Shown here: in pieces, positions 1 through 7,390 of the stretch
Layout of the letters: the number at the start of each line of letters is the position of its first letter
How positions within the stretch are numbered: the first letter of the stretch is position 1
From: Pelosinus fermentans DSM 17108
Lineage (GTDB): Bacteria > Bacillota > Negativicutes > DSM-13327
NCBI RefSeq assembly: GCF_000271485.2
Contig: NZ_AKVN02000001.1
Span: forward strand, 3,187,501-3,251,500
Reading direction: 5' to 3'
Length of the DNA stretch: 64,000 nucleotides
Made by a program: the position numbers and the translations under genes
Notes under the pieces: model-generated
Databases searched by the model: none
What the model saw: the letters and a program-made list of their open reading frames with translations, nothing else
Told to the model about the DNA's origin: nothing

Positions 1-497
1 TGCAAAAAAAATGCTTCTCTCTCACTGCCTGTTCGGATAAATAGTACCCGTCGATAGCTGCTATACATTCTGCTAAAAACAGCGGTCGCTTTTCTTTCGC
101 CATATTTTTGATAAATGCGATCATATTCTGATAATATGGCTCGTTCACCATTCATCCAGCCGCCTGACAAATACAAAGTGCCTTTCTCTTCTAAACGAAA
201 TGTTTCATAAGATGCTGTGGAACCTAAAAGCAGGGGAATACAATCATGCACTTTGGGTATTGTCAACATAAAGCCAACAGCCTTTAAATTTCTAGCTGCT
301 CCACCGCACAATCCAAAGGCTAGGATCACTCTAGAGTACCCTGATAAACCATCAAGAAGATGTTGCAGCTCTTCACCTAATTTTTCTGGATGCAGATGCA
401 ATCCCATGGAAATAAACTCGAAATCAATATCACAACCTGATGCTGCTCTTACTAATTCTTCTTTCATAACTTCACAGGCAATAATTTTTATCGTCAT
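1..497 (-). CDS. DUF1638 domain protein, 3' end cut by window edge
   Basis: The reverse strand is open from ATG at 497 to the window edge (165 codons seen, no stop). The start has GGAG eight bases upstream. The protein begins MTIKIIACEVMKEEL and contains FGLCGGAARNLKA and the motif IPKVHDCIPLLLGS, which I recognise as DUF1638. Members of this family often sit beside corrinoid proteins and UROD-type methyltransferases, as here, 72 bp downstream of the activator gene. The biochemical role is unknown; the conserved Cys and His-Asp-Cys residues suggest metal or corrinoid handling, but that is inference. It is the last visible gene of the left-reading operon. Confidence 0.75.
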   Translation of the reverse strand, partial: MTIKIIACEVMKEELVRAASGCDIDFEFISMGLHLHPEKLGEELQHLLDGLSGYSRVILAFGLCGGAARNLKAVGFMLTIPKVHDCIPLLLGSTASYETFRLEEKGTLYLSGGWMNGERAILSEYDRIYQKYGERKATAVFSRMYSSYRRVLFIRTGSEREAFFL

Positions 498-569
498 ACG
501 ATCAGCTCCATACTGCGCTCTCCATACTAACTCATTTTATTAGAAAGCAAACTCATTCTATACAATGAG

Positions 570-2240
570 TTATACCGAACTAAATTCCAAACATTTAGCA
601 AATAAGCGATCGAAGTTATCCACTGTTGCCAGCTCAATCACATGAATCGCCTTCACCGCTTCGGCCATCCTGCCTCTGACAAATCGATTCAATAAAAACG
701 CCTGCCCACCAGATTTTGAAGTATTGCCTAAAAATTGAATTTTATTGTGAAAACTTTGAGGCAAAAGTCCGATATGAATCAAACTATCAGGATTGAGATG
801 ATAACCAAAAGAACCAGCAATAAATATACGATCAACCTCTTGTCCTGTCACGCCCTGACTCGTTAACAAGGCTTCAATACCAGCTCGAATAGCCCCTTTG
901 GCCAGTTGAACCTGCCGAATATCCTTTTGCGAAAGATAGACATTTTCACCTAATGAAAATACGGTTTTCCCCTCGCGTTTGACCAAATGCTCCGCCAAGT
1001 ATTCTGGTAGATTACCATCTTTAAGCTTGCCATTCTTACCAATTATGTCATGGACAACGAGTTCACCTACAACATCAATAAGACCGCTGCCACATATTCC
1101 AATTGCTGCCCCATCACCAATTGTTTTCATTTTCAGTCCTTCATCAGTAATGGTAAAAGCTTCAATCGCACCAGCCGCTGCTCGCATACCACAGGCAATA
1201 TTCATTCCTTCAAAAGCCGGACCAGCCGCCGTAGATGTAACAGACAGACTACCGTCTTTACTCAGTGCCATTTCACCATTGGTGCCAATATCAATAAAAA
1301 GGCTGATGCCAGTAAGCTCCGTAAGTTGGGCTGCCAAAATACCGGAGGTAATATCTGGTCCTACATAGGCTGAAATAATAGGCGGCAGATAAATACCAGC
1401 CAAAGGGGAAGCTTGCAGTCCATGGTCAGCAGCATGAACCTGCTCATGTCCATATAACGCCGGTAAATAAGGGTATTTCCCTAGGCTGGCGGGGTTCACT
1501 CGAGTCGCCAGATGCAGCATGCAGGTATTGCCGCTAAACACAATTTCATAGACATGGTGACGATTAATCTTAGCCTTAGCCGCAGCTTCAATCAGCAGGT
1601 GATTTAGTTCATTGATCAAGGCAAAATACATCGTATCCAGCCCTTCTGAGGTGGATGCATACTTTATGCGGGAAAGAACATCCTGGGCATAACGGCTCTG
1701 AGGATTCAAAGCGGATACTGTCACAAGTTCCTGACCAGAGTGAAGATCAAATAAAGCAAGTACCACCGTAGTTGTTCCAATATCCACAACTGCTCCATAA
1801 TTAGTTTGAACTGTATCTCCTTCTTCCACCCCTAGGAGTACCCCGTTTGCTATTACTTTTGTCTTACCAACTTGGTTATCATATACTTTTTGAATTGAAC
1901 ACGCCAATTCTACCATAAGATGTTGTCCCGTGCTTAGGATTTGCAGACTTTCGTTGTCAAGCCGATCTATGGTTTCTACTTCTACATCATCCTGCACTTC
2001 TGCGCAGCAAGCCAAAGCAATTCCCTGAAATTTTTCTATGTTAGAAAGTCCGAGATTTCCCCTTAATACCATTTTATTGGCGAAATCACCAGTTATTTTC
2101 ACTTTGCATTTACCGCAGGTTCCATTCCCGTTGCAAGGTGAATCAATCATAACCTCCGCTAAACGCGCTGCTGCCAGTACTGTTGTCCCAGCTATTACGT
2201 CTACTACTTTATCATTGCTTTTAAAATACACTACCGGCAT
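570..2240 (-). CDS. RACo-like ferredoxin/ASKHA corrinoid activation protein
   Basis: 556 aa. The N-terminal ~90 residues are a [2Fe-2S] domain with Cys36, Cys42 and Cys45 (CNGNGTCGKC) and a fourth Cys at about 78 (ALACC). The rest is the ASKHA/DUF4445 fold, with VVDIGTTTVVLALFDL near 150, FIDIGTNGEMAL, GICGSGLIDVVGE and IAGSFGYHLNP. RACo-type proteins use ATP to re-reduce corrinoid cofactors that have slipped to inactive Co(II), restoring Co(I). It starts 3 bp after the stop of the upstream methyltransferase gene, so it is translationally close-coupled, and its likely client is the corrinoid protein at 4338-5000. Family assignment is firm; the client is inferred from context. Confidence 0.9.
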   Translation of the reverse strand: MPVVYFKSNDKVVDVIAGTTVLAAARLAEVMIDSPCNGNGTCGKCKVKITGDFANKMVLRGNLGLSNIEKFQGIALACCAEVQDDVEVETIDRLDNESLQILSTGQHLMVELACSIQKVYDNQVGKTKVIANGVLLGVEEGDTVQTNYGAVVDIGTTTVVLALFDLHSGQELVTVSALNPQSRYAQDVLSRIKYASTSEGLDTMYFALINELNHLLIEAAAKAKINRHHVYEIVFSGNTCMLHLATRVNPASLGKYPYLPALYGHEQVHAADHGLQASPLAGIYLPPIISAYVGPDITSGILAAQLTELTGISLFIDIGTNGEMALSKDGSLSVTSTAAGPAFEGMNIACGMRAAAGAIEAFTITDEGLKMKTIGDGAAIGICGSGLIDVVGELVVHDIIGKNGKLKDGNLPEYLAEHLVKREGKTVFSLGENVYLSQKDIRQVQLAKGAIRAGIEALLTSQGVTGQEVDRIFIAGSFGYHLNPDSLIHIGLLPQSFHNKIQFLGNTSKSGGQAFLLNRFVRGRMAEAVKAIHVIELATVDNFDRLFAKCLEFSSV

Positions 2241-2243
2241 ACT

Positions 2244-3266
2244 TCATTTCTCCTTCACAGTACCAGACATCGCTTTTATATTATCCAAAGGGGTTGAGGT
2301 ACTCAAACCACAAGCTGGAGCAATAATATCAATGCCTTCTTGCAGCAAATGCCTAGTGTTATGGACTACTTTCTCCGGAGTCGCCATCTCTAGCAAATAG
2401 GTGCTAACATTCCCCATGGTAACCAACTTGGGGAACTCCTCTTTGAGCTTCCGCAAATTCACCATGGCATCCGTACTAATAGCATCAGCCTTCAATTCTG
2501 GTAAAGTATGTTTTACCGCGTTTATATTTCCGCAAATATGTACAATGACAGGTACGCCTTGAGAATGAATCGCCTCAACAATCTTGTTGATATATACCAG
2601 AGGGTATTCACAAAAAATGCGAGGTCCTAAGATTTCTCCAGTAGCTGTCGGATCAGCAATGGAAATAACATCCGCACCATTGTCAATCATTAATGCAGCA
2701 TAAGCAATTAAAAAGTCACTTACATATTCCATTACTTTATGAGCAGCTAACGGATTGCGGCGCAAGTCCTTCAAAAAAACCATGGGATCAACAATAGAAG
2801 CCGCTGTACTGACCGGTCCGGTCAGATTGCCAATGACCGGAATATCAGGAAATCGCCTCGCCACACTATAAGTCGCCTGCATCACCGTATTAACCCGTCC
2901 TGTTTGGAGCATAACAGCAAATTCGCGGAAATCTACAGCCGATGACGATGAAAAAACTTCTTGCGTAATTTTAGGCTCACATTTCATGCTGCCATAATCA
3001 ACTGCGCTGCCCAGTACCTCAGGCTCAACAGTCATACAAAAGGGAATACCTAGATTTTCAAAACCAGTGTTAGTAAAAACATCGACAGCCAATTCAGCCA
3101 TTAATTTGTCATCACTATGAGCGATAGGCAGAACATGCCCGCCCCGGTTCATAACATCTACAATAGCCGCATTCATCATGCCACCAGGGCAAATGACCGG
3201 CGGTCTATCTGTCTTTTCTTTATGCAATACTTTCAATAAACGTTCCTTTGGTGTAAAATTGCTCAT
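2244..3266 (-). CDS. UROD/MtaA-family corrinoid methyltransferase (paralogue 3)
   Basis: 340 aa, beginning MSNFTPKERLLKVLHKEKTD, the usual opening of uroporphyrinogen-decarboxylase-fold methyltransferases (MtaA/CmuA/MtbA). The thiolate zinc motif is visible: HICGN in the centre (VIVHICGN) and a late Cys in IIAPACGLSTSTP. Such enzymes move a methyl group between a Zn-activated thiol or other acceptor and methyl-cobalamin. It lies 31 bp downstream of a second paralogue and directly before the RACo-like activator. It diverges more than the other two copies at the N-terminus (CPGGMMNAAIVDVMNR), so the three copies probably differ in role (methyl donor versus acceptor side). The substrate cannot be read from sequence. 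Confidence 0.85.
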   Translation of the reverse strand: MSNFTPKERLLKVLHKEKTDRPPVICPGGMMNAAIVDVMNRGGHVLPIAHSDDKLMAELAVDVFTNTGFENLGIPFCMTVEPEVLGSAVDYGSMKCEPKITQEVFSSSSAVDFREFAVMLQTGRVNTVMQATYSVARRFPDIPVIGNLTGPVSTAASIVDPMVFLKDLRRNPLAAHKVMEYVSDFLIAYAALMIDNGADVISIADPTATGEILGPRIFCEYPLVYINKIVEAIHSQGVPVIVHICGNINAVKHTLPELKADAISTDAMVNLRKLKEEFPKLVTMGNVSTYLLEMATPEKVVHNTRHLLQEGIDIIAPACGLSTSTPLDNIKAMSGTVKEK

Positions 3267-3297
3267 TCAAACCGCCCTCTTCTTACTCTTTTCACTA

Positions 3298-4338
3298 TTA
3301 ACTGGGGTCGCCTATTTTTCGCACCGCATCCATCATGGCGTCAATGTTGACAAACGGCGTTTCTGTAGGAAGACTGCAACCGGAAGCCACAATATATCCC
3401 TTCGGGCTGTCATAAGCTTGTTGTACACATTGATTCACTGCCACCCTTACATCATGGGGCGTGCCTTGCAGCATAACTTCTGATGGTGCAATGTTCCCCA
3501 TAAGACGTACTCTATGACCTACTTTCACCTTAGCTTCCAATAGATTGGCGACATTGTCGATGCTAATGCTGTCTGCGCCAGCATCGACCATTAGATCCCA
3601 CAATTTATCGGTTTTACCACAAATATGCAATGTGACTGTTTTCCCCCGAGAGTGAATGTAATGAATAAGCCTTTTAATATAAGGATAAGAAAACTCCTGA
3701 AATTGTTTTGGGCTAATGATGGTTCCCGAGGACATCGCATCTGTCAGGCTAGGCGTACAACCAATATCAACAATCGCCTTTGCATACCGCAGTGCCGTTT
3801 CTAATGACAGCTGACACAAGTCGTGCACAGCTTGTGGATTTCTTCCTACAAGCCGGACTAAGTTTTCCGTACCAATCAGAAAAGCTGCATTGGTGAAGGG
3901 ACCAGTAATTGCCCCAGTAACGGGCACCTCCTTACCTACCGCTTCCAGAGTAAGTTTCATAGCTTCTAGATGTTGAGGCAAATTACCATCCTTATAAGGG
4001 TCCGCAGGTTGCAGACTACGAATGTCTGCAATATTGCTAATGGCTGGCACATCAAGATAAGCAGTCTCATCAGCCGGATAATAAACTTTGGCTCCCATTG
4101 CCTCAGCCTGCCCATACAAATCCGTAAAAATTCTGATCACATCATAGCGAAATCGACGATAGGCTGCAATTTGTGCCTTCGCTATTAATTTTCCATTTCC
4201 CTGGAATTCAGACACCTTGACACCGATTACTCTTGCCGCAGTATTCCCAACAATAGGTACGCAAGGCAATCGATCAATTACCGCTCCCTTATTATAAGCC
4301 GCCATTCTCTCTAATGGTGTCATCGCCTCAAAAACCAT
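3298..4338 (-). CDS. UROD/MtaA-family corrinoid methyltransferase (paralogue 2)
   Basis: 346 aa. It opens MVFEAMTPLERMAAYNKG and carries HICGKTDKL and a late Cys (IVASGCSLPTETP), the zinc ligands of MtaA/CmuA enzymes. Its ATG overlaps the corrinoid-protein stop by one base (TAATG), a strong sign of translational coupling and of direct partnership with that protein. Residues GAITGPFTNAAFLIGTENLVR are shared nearly word for word with the paralogue at 5042-6121, so these two look like a recent duplication. It could be the methyltransferase I (substrate to corrinoid) or II (corrinoid to tetrahydrofolate or thiol) of the system. Confidence 0.85.
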   Translation of the reverse strand: MVFEAMTPLERMAAYNKGAVIDRLPCVPIVGNTAARVIGVKVSEFQGNGKLIAKAQIAAYRRFRYDVIRIFTDLYGQAEAMGAKVYYPADETAYLDVPAISNIADIRSLQPADPYKDGNLPQHLEAMKLTLEAVGKEVPVTGAITGPFTNAAFLIGTENLVRLVGRNPQAVHDLCQLSLETALRYAKAIVDIGCTPSLTDAMSSGTIISPKQFQEFSYPYIKRLIHYIHSRGKTVTLHICGKTDKLWDLMVDAGADSISIDNVANLLEAKVKVGHRVRLMGNIAPSEVMLQGTPHDVRVAVNQCVQQAYDSPKGYIVASGCSLPTETPFVNIDAMMDAVRKIGDPS

Positions 4339-5000
4339 TAGGCCGCTCCTCCGGTAAGCTGCCGAGCCAAACGTACGGCAGTTGCCGCATTCACAGCGTA
4401 ACTATCTGCACCGATTTTATCAGCAAAGGCTTGTGAAACGGGCGCACCGCCAATCATGACTTTAAACTGTTCTCGAATATCTTGCTGCTGCAGTAAGCGG
4501 ATGACTTCTGCCAGCCCATCCATCGTTGTTGTCATTAGCGTGGAAATAGCAATAATTTTAGCATCCTGTTCTTTTGCTGTATCAATAAATTTCTGTGGTG
4601 AAATATCCCGCCCAAGATCAATTATCTCATAGCCAGAAGTTTCTAATAAAATCTTCACCAGATTTTTACCAATATCGTGAGTATCACCTTCAATAACTCC
4701 AATGACAATTTTGACTTTTTCCTCTGCAGCTCCTTCTTTCGCTTTAAGATGGGGTTTCAAAACACTAAGTCCGGCATACATAGCATCCGAACACATTAAC
4801 AGTTCAGGAATAAAATATTCTTCCTCTTCAAACAGCCGCCCTGCCACTTCCATACCAGCAGAAAGCCCCTTTTCAATCGCTTCATAGGCATCAATACCTT
4901 CCGCTACGATAATTTGGGATAACTCCACCGCTTTTTCTTCATCCATGTCTACCACAGCATCAGCCAACTGTTTGAGTAATTCTTCTTTATTATTTGCCAT
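4338..5000 (-). CDS. Corrinoid (B12-binding) methyl carrier protein
   Basis: 220 aa, the usual length for MtaC/MtbC/MttC proteins. Residues 1-90 form the helical cap domain (EELLKQLADAVVDMDEEKA, then AGMEVAGRLFEEEEYFIPEL). The Rossmann B12-binding domain follows, with EGDTHDIGKNL (His108, the lower axial cobalt ligand), ISTLMTTTMDG and GGAPVSQAFADKIGADSYA. It shuttles a methyl group between the UROD-type enzymes around it. The gene sits between two of them and ends inside the start codon of the next. Family assignment is secure; which methyl donor feeds it is unknown, since there is no MttB, MtaB or MtmB homologue in the visible operon. Confidence 0.93.
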   Translation of the reverse strand: MANNKEELLKQLADAVVDMDEEKAVELSQIIVAEGIDAYEAIEKGLSAGMEVAGRLFEEEEYFIPELLMCSDAMYAGLSVLKPHLKAKEGAAEEKVKIVIGVIEGDTHDIGKNLVKILLETSGYEIIDLGRDISPQKFIDTAKEQDAKIIAISTLMTTTMDGLAEVIRLLQQQDIREQFKVMIGGAPVSQAFADKIGADSYAVNAATAVRLARQLTGGAA

Positions 5001-5041
5001 ACTATCCTTCTCCTTTGCTCATACATTCAATTTATATTTTT

Positions 5042-6121
5042 TTAGCTAAAATTGCTTAATCGTAGTGGATATCTGCCAAATTCCCGGGCTGCCTGAAATA
5101 ATGCCTGTATGTTTTCCACTGGAGCACCCATCGGCAGCCCGCACCCTAAAGACAATATATAACCTTTGGGATTATCATAACCTTTTGCCAGACACTCTTT
5201 AGCATCCTGCCGTACGTCTTTTGGAGTTCCCAGGTACATGGTTGCTGTGGGTTTGACATTGCCAAACAGGGTAACCTGTTCACCAACTGCTTTCTTAGCA
5301 GCAGCCAAATCAATCGTATCGTCCAAGCTCAATATACCGGCACCAGTGGCGACCATATCCTGCCAGATCTTCGTAGTATTGCCACAAATATGCAGGGATG
5401 GAGCACTGCCAGTCAAATCTTTAATCGTCGTTGTAAGCTTTTGTAAATAGGGAAAAGCAAACTCACGAAATTGTTTTGGACTGATTAATGTCGGTGAAGC
5501 AGTGGGGTCAGCGATACTTACTTTAGCTCCCAACTTAGCAGCCTCTTTCACATAGGCAATCGTACTCTCTAAAGAAAACTGCAACAACCGATGTGCAAAT
5601 TCCGGATTCCGATATAGCTCCCGCAAAAAAGCCTCTGTTCCTCTTATATTAGCTGCTGTAGTAAAGGGACCGGCTACATTACTAGTCACCGGAACAGAGT
5701 CACCCAGACGGTCAACTAAAATTTGTAAAGCCCCTAAATGTATGGGCAGCCTCCCATCGAGCCACGGATTGGGGATTTTCAGTTTATCCAAATCTGCTGG
5801 CTGTTTCACCGCCACCTCCGTAATATAAGGAGTATTCTCCTCTTTCGGATAATACACGATACTGCCTACAGCCTCAGCAATGCCCGGTAAACCTGGTCCA
5901 GCTGCCACTGCTTCAGCACCCAATATGTTGTGAGCGGCAATTTGAGTCTGCGCTGTTTTTTCGCTTGAAAAATAGCATTCCCAATGAGGAATTCCTGCTA
6001 CTTTTCCCGCCTGATTATGAATCACTACTCCACAAGGCACCCGATCATAGGGTCTTCCTTTCAATACTGCTTCCAGACGTTCCTTCGGTGTCATTTCATC
6101 ACGAAGACTCAAAACGGCCAT
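5042..6121 (-). CDS. UROD/MtaA-family corrinoid methyltransferase (paralogue 1)
   Basis: 359 aa from ATG 6121, chosen because GAGGTG lies 6 bases upstream; a GTG at 6130 in the same frame is a less likely start. It opens MAVLSLRDEMTPKERLEAV. Zinc-site motifs are LHICGNTTKI and YILSLGCGLPMGAP. It is the first gene of the left-reading corrinoid operon and lies behind two attenuator-like leader elements (6165-6240 and 6284-6376). It is most similar to the 3298-4338 copy. As first gene it might be the substrate-specific methyltransferase, but that is only positional reasoning. Confidence 0.85.
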   Translation of the reverse strand: MAVLSLRDEMTPKERLEAVLKGRPYDRVPCGVVIHNQAGKVAGIPHWECYFSSEKTAQTQIAAHNILGAEAVAAGPGLPGIAEAVGSIVYYPKEENTPYITEVAVKQPADLDKLKIPNPWLDGRLPIHLGALQILVDRLGDSVPVTSNVAGPFTTAANIRGTEAFLRELYRNPEFAHRLLQFSLESTIAYVKEAAKLGAKVSIADPTASPTLISPKQFREFAFPYLQKLTTTIKDLTGSAPSLHICGNTTKIWQDMVATGAGILSLDDTIDLAAAKKAVGEQVTLFGNVKPTATMYLGTPKDVRQDAKECLAKGYDNPKGYILSLGCGLPMGAPVENIQALFQAAREFGRYPLRLSNFS

Positions 6122-6164
6122 CTCTCGCACCTCATTTCATCTTTTTACCTGACATACTAAAAAC

Positions 6165-6240
6165 AAAAAGGCAAAAACTGATTCTACATACGCTAGAATC
6201 AATTCTTGCCTTCAGTTTCCTACTGATCGGTCACTATATA
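6165..6240 (-). promoter_or_regulatory. Leader attenuator element C (corrinoid operon, proximal)
   Basis: On the minus strand a short hairpin reading CC-GA-TCAG, an A-rich loop, then CTGA-AGGC (6208-6231) runs straight into a terminator (stem 6170-6210, T-run 6161-6169). The 3' arm (AGGC) belongs to both structures, so the two are mutually exclusive. A promoter candidate TTGCTA-N17-TAGTAT lies just upstream. The same element occurs at 6284-6376, 6485-6580 and 44660-44745. It looks like a riboswitch or protein-controlled antiterminator; I cannot match it to a named class. Confidence 0.6.
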
Positions 6241-6283
6241 CTATTTACATACTGTCATTTTAGCAACCTCACATGGAAATAAT

Positions 6284-6376
6284 AAAAAAGCCTGCACAGA
6301 AATAACTCTGCCAGGCCTTCAGCTTTTTGCCAATCAGCTTGCTTTAATCACGCTATAGATACAATTATCTTTATTT
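6284..6376 (-). promoter_or_regulatory. Leader attenuator element D (corrinoid operon, distal)
   Basis: Second, upstream copy of the leader element on the minus strand: AGCTGATTGG, A-rich loop, AGCTGAAGGC (6315-6336), then a terminator hairpin pairing 6290-6300 with 6307-6316 and a T6 run at 6284-6289. It is driven by the strong promoter at 6383-6411. Elements C and D are in series before the same operon, an arrangement seen when two switches act together. Confidence 0.6.
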
Positions 6377-6382
6377 AACATG

Positions 6383-6411
6383 ATATTAGCACGTATAAAT
6401 TACGTTGTCAA
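6383..6411 (-). promoter_or_regulatory. Sigma-A promoter of the corrinoid operon
   Basis: Minus-strand TTGACA (6406-6411), 17-base spacer, TAATAT (6383-6388). Transcription would begin near 6376 and read through leader elements D and C before reaching the first methyltransferase gene. Confidence 0.75.
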
Positions 6412-6449
6412 TGGCAATGCAATTGTATCATTACATTTTTAAATGAACC

Positions 6450-6478
6450 TTGACAGCAGAATTGGTCTGTAGTACTAT
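6450..6478 (+). promoter_or_regulatory. Sigma-A promoter of the nitroreductase gene
   Basis: TTGACA (6450-6455), 17-base spacer, TACTAT (6473-6478) on the plus strand. The predicted start near 6485 lies about 30 bases before leader element B. It is divergent from the corrinoid operon promoter, with about 40 bp between the two -35 boxes. Confidence 0.75.
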
Positions 6479-6484
6479 TAGTTC

Positions 6485-6580
6485 AATCACTTTCGTAAAT
6501 AGCAAAATACCCTATAGCTGATCGGGAAAAGCTGAAGGCTAAGTATATTGATATAATATACTTAGCCTTCAATTTTTTTT
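6485..6580 (+). promoter_or_regulatory. Leader attenuator element B (nitroreductase)
   Basis: Plus-strand copy of the leader element: TAGCTGATCGG, GAAAAG, CTGAAGGCTA (6514-6541), where TAGCT can pair with GGCTA and TCGG with CTGA. The terminator stem that follows is 15 bp perfect (6534-6548 with 6556-6570) with a T8 run at 6573-6580. The antiterminator and terminator share bases 6534-6541, so only one can form. The nitroreductase start is 128 bases further on. Confidence 0.65.
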
Positions 6581-6707
6581 GCTAAAATGTATCAGTTGTG
6601 CAGGTAGGAAAAAGATAAGACTTTCGGATTCATATTAAACAAGCTGCATATCCCAAAGAGAATTGCTATGTAACTTGTTAATATAAAAACAGTAGGAGGA
6701 CAACAAC

Positions 6708-7268
6708 ATGAGTGAAATTGTAAAGGCAATCTTGCAGCGCAGGAGCATTAGAAACTTCAAACAAGAGCAGATTAAGGACAGTGAATTAGCGGTAATTCTC
6801 GAAGCAGGCCAATTTGCTCCCAGCGCCCGAAATGAACAATCCTGGCACTTTACTGTAATACAAAACAAGGATTTGCTAGGAAAAATCAACGAAGTCCTTC
6901 GGACAATTTTTTTTAATTCAGGAAACCCAGATTTTGCAGAACGAGCCAAAGCCGAAAATTTTAGCCCCTTTTACCATGCACCAACATTAATTATTGTTTC
7001 TGGTAATGAAAAAGCAATTGCTCCACAACATAATGGCAGCCTTGCATTAGGAAATTTATTTCTCGCTGCCCATGCTTTGGACATAGGATCTGTTTGGATT
7101 CACTCTCTACGCTCTTTGTTTGATATTGAAGAAGGACGATCCTTAAATAGGGAATTAGGTATTCCTGAGGGCTATTCAATCGTTGCTTCCGGAGCATTTG
7201 GCTACAATGCCGGCGAAAAACCAACTCCTGCCCCGCGCAAAGAAGGTACAATAACGATTATAAAATAG
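6708..7268 (+). CDS. Nitroreductase family FMN oxidoreductase
   Basis: 186 aa with AGGAGG about ten bases before the ATG. The N-terminal motif AILQRRSIRNFKQEQI and GQFAPSARNEQSWHFTV are the FMN-phosphate binding features of the NfsA/FRP-like superfamily; GNLFLAAHALDIGSVWIHSL and YSIVASGAFGYNAGEKP complete the fold. These proteins are homodimers that use NAD(P)H and FMN to reduce quinones, flavins or nitro compounds; the true substrate is usually unknown. It is monocistronic, with its own promoter and attenuator element B, shared with the corrinoid operon and cysK. That sharing hints at a role in the same physiological response. Confidence 0.85.
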   Translation: MSEIVKAILQRRSIRNFKQEQIKDSELAVILEAGQFAPSARNEQSWHFTVIQNKDLLGKINEVLRTIFFNSGNPDFAERAKAENFSPFYHAPTLIIVSGNEKAIAPQHNGSLALGNLFLAAHALDIGSVWIHSLRSLFDIEEGRSLNRELGIPEGYSIVASGAFGYNAGEKPTPAPRKEGTITIIK

Positions 7269-7310
7269 AAATACGATGGTAGTCATACTATAAATGGCTC
7301 CTATGAAAAA

Positions 7311-7351
7311 GTAGAGGCTGTATTCCATTCATCATGGAATACAGCCTCTAC
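7311..7351 (-). terminator. Terminator between nitroreductase and metA
   Basis: An 18-bp perfect stem (7311-7328 with 7334-7351) with a five-base loop. Read on the minus strand it is followed by TTTTT, so it ends the metA transcript; it may also slow transcription from the nitroreductase side. Confidence 0.8.
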
Positions 7352-7390
7352 ATTACTCCACAGCTGACAAATAACTAGAAAGTGTTTTAG

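Noticed and set aside
217-543. 108-aa plus-strand frame
   Set aside because: Lies opposite the DUF1638 gene, lacks an RBS and has no recognisable domain; its codon pattern is that of an antisense shadow.
6165-6580. Identification of the leader elements as a known riboswitch (fluoride, preQ1, THF, SAM-II, TPP, guanidine)
   Set aside because: I compared the conserved strings with the consensus cores I remember for these classes and found no match; named assignment is not supported.
6635-6949. 104-aa minus-strand frame opposite the nitroreductase
   Set aside because: Antisense to a clear gene with strong RBS and family motifs; no domain.
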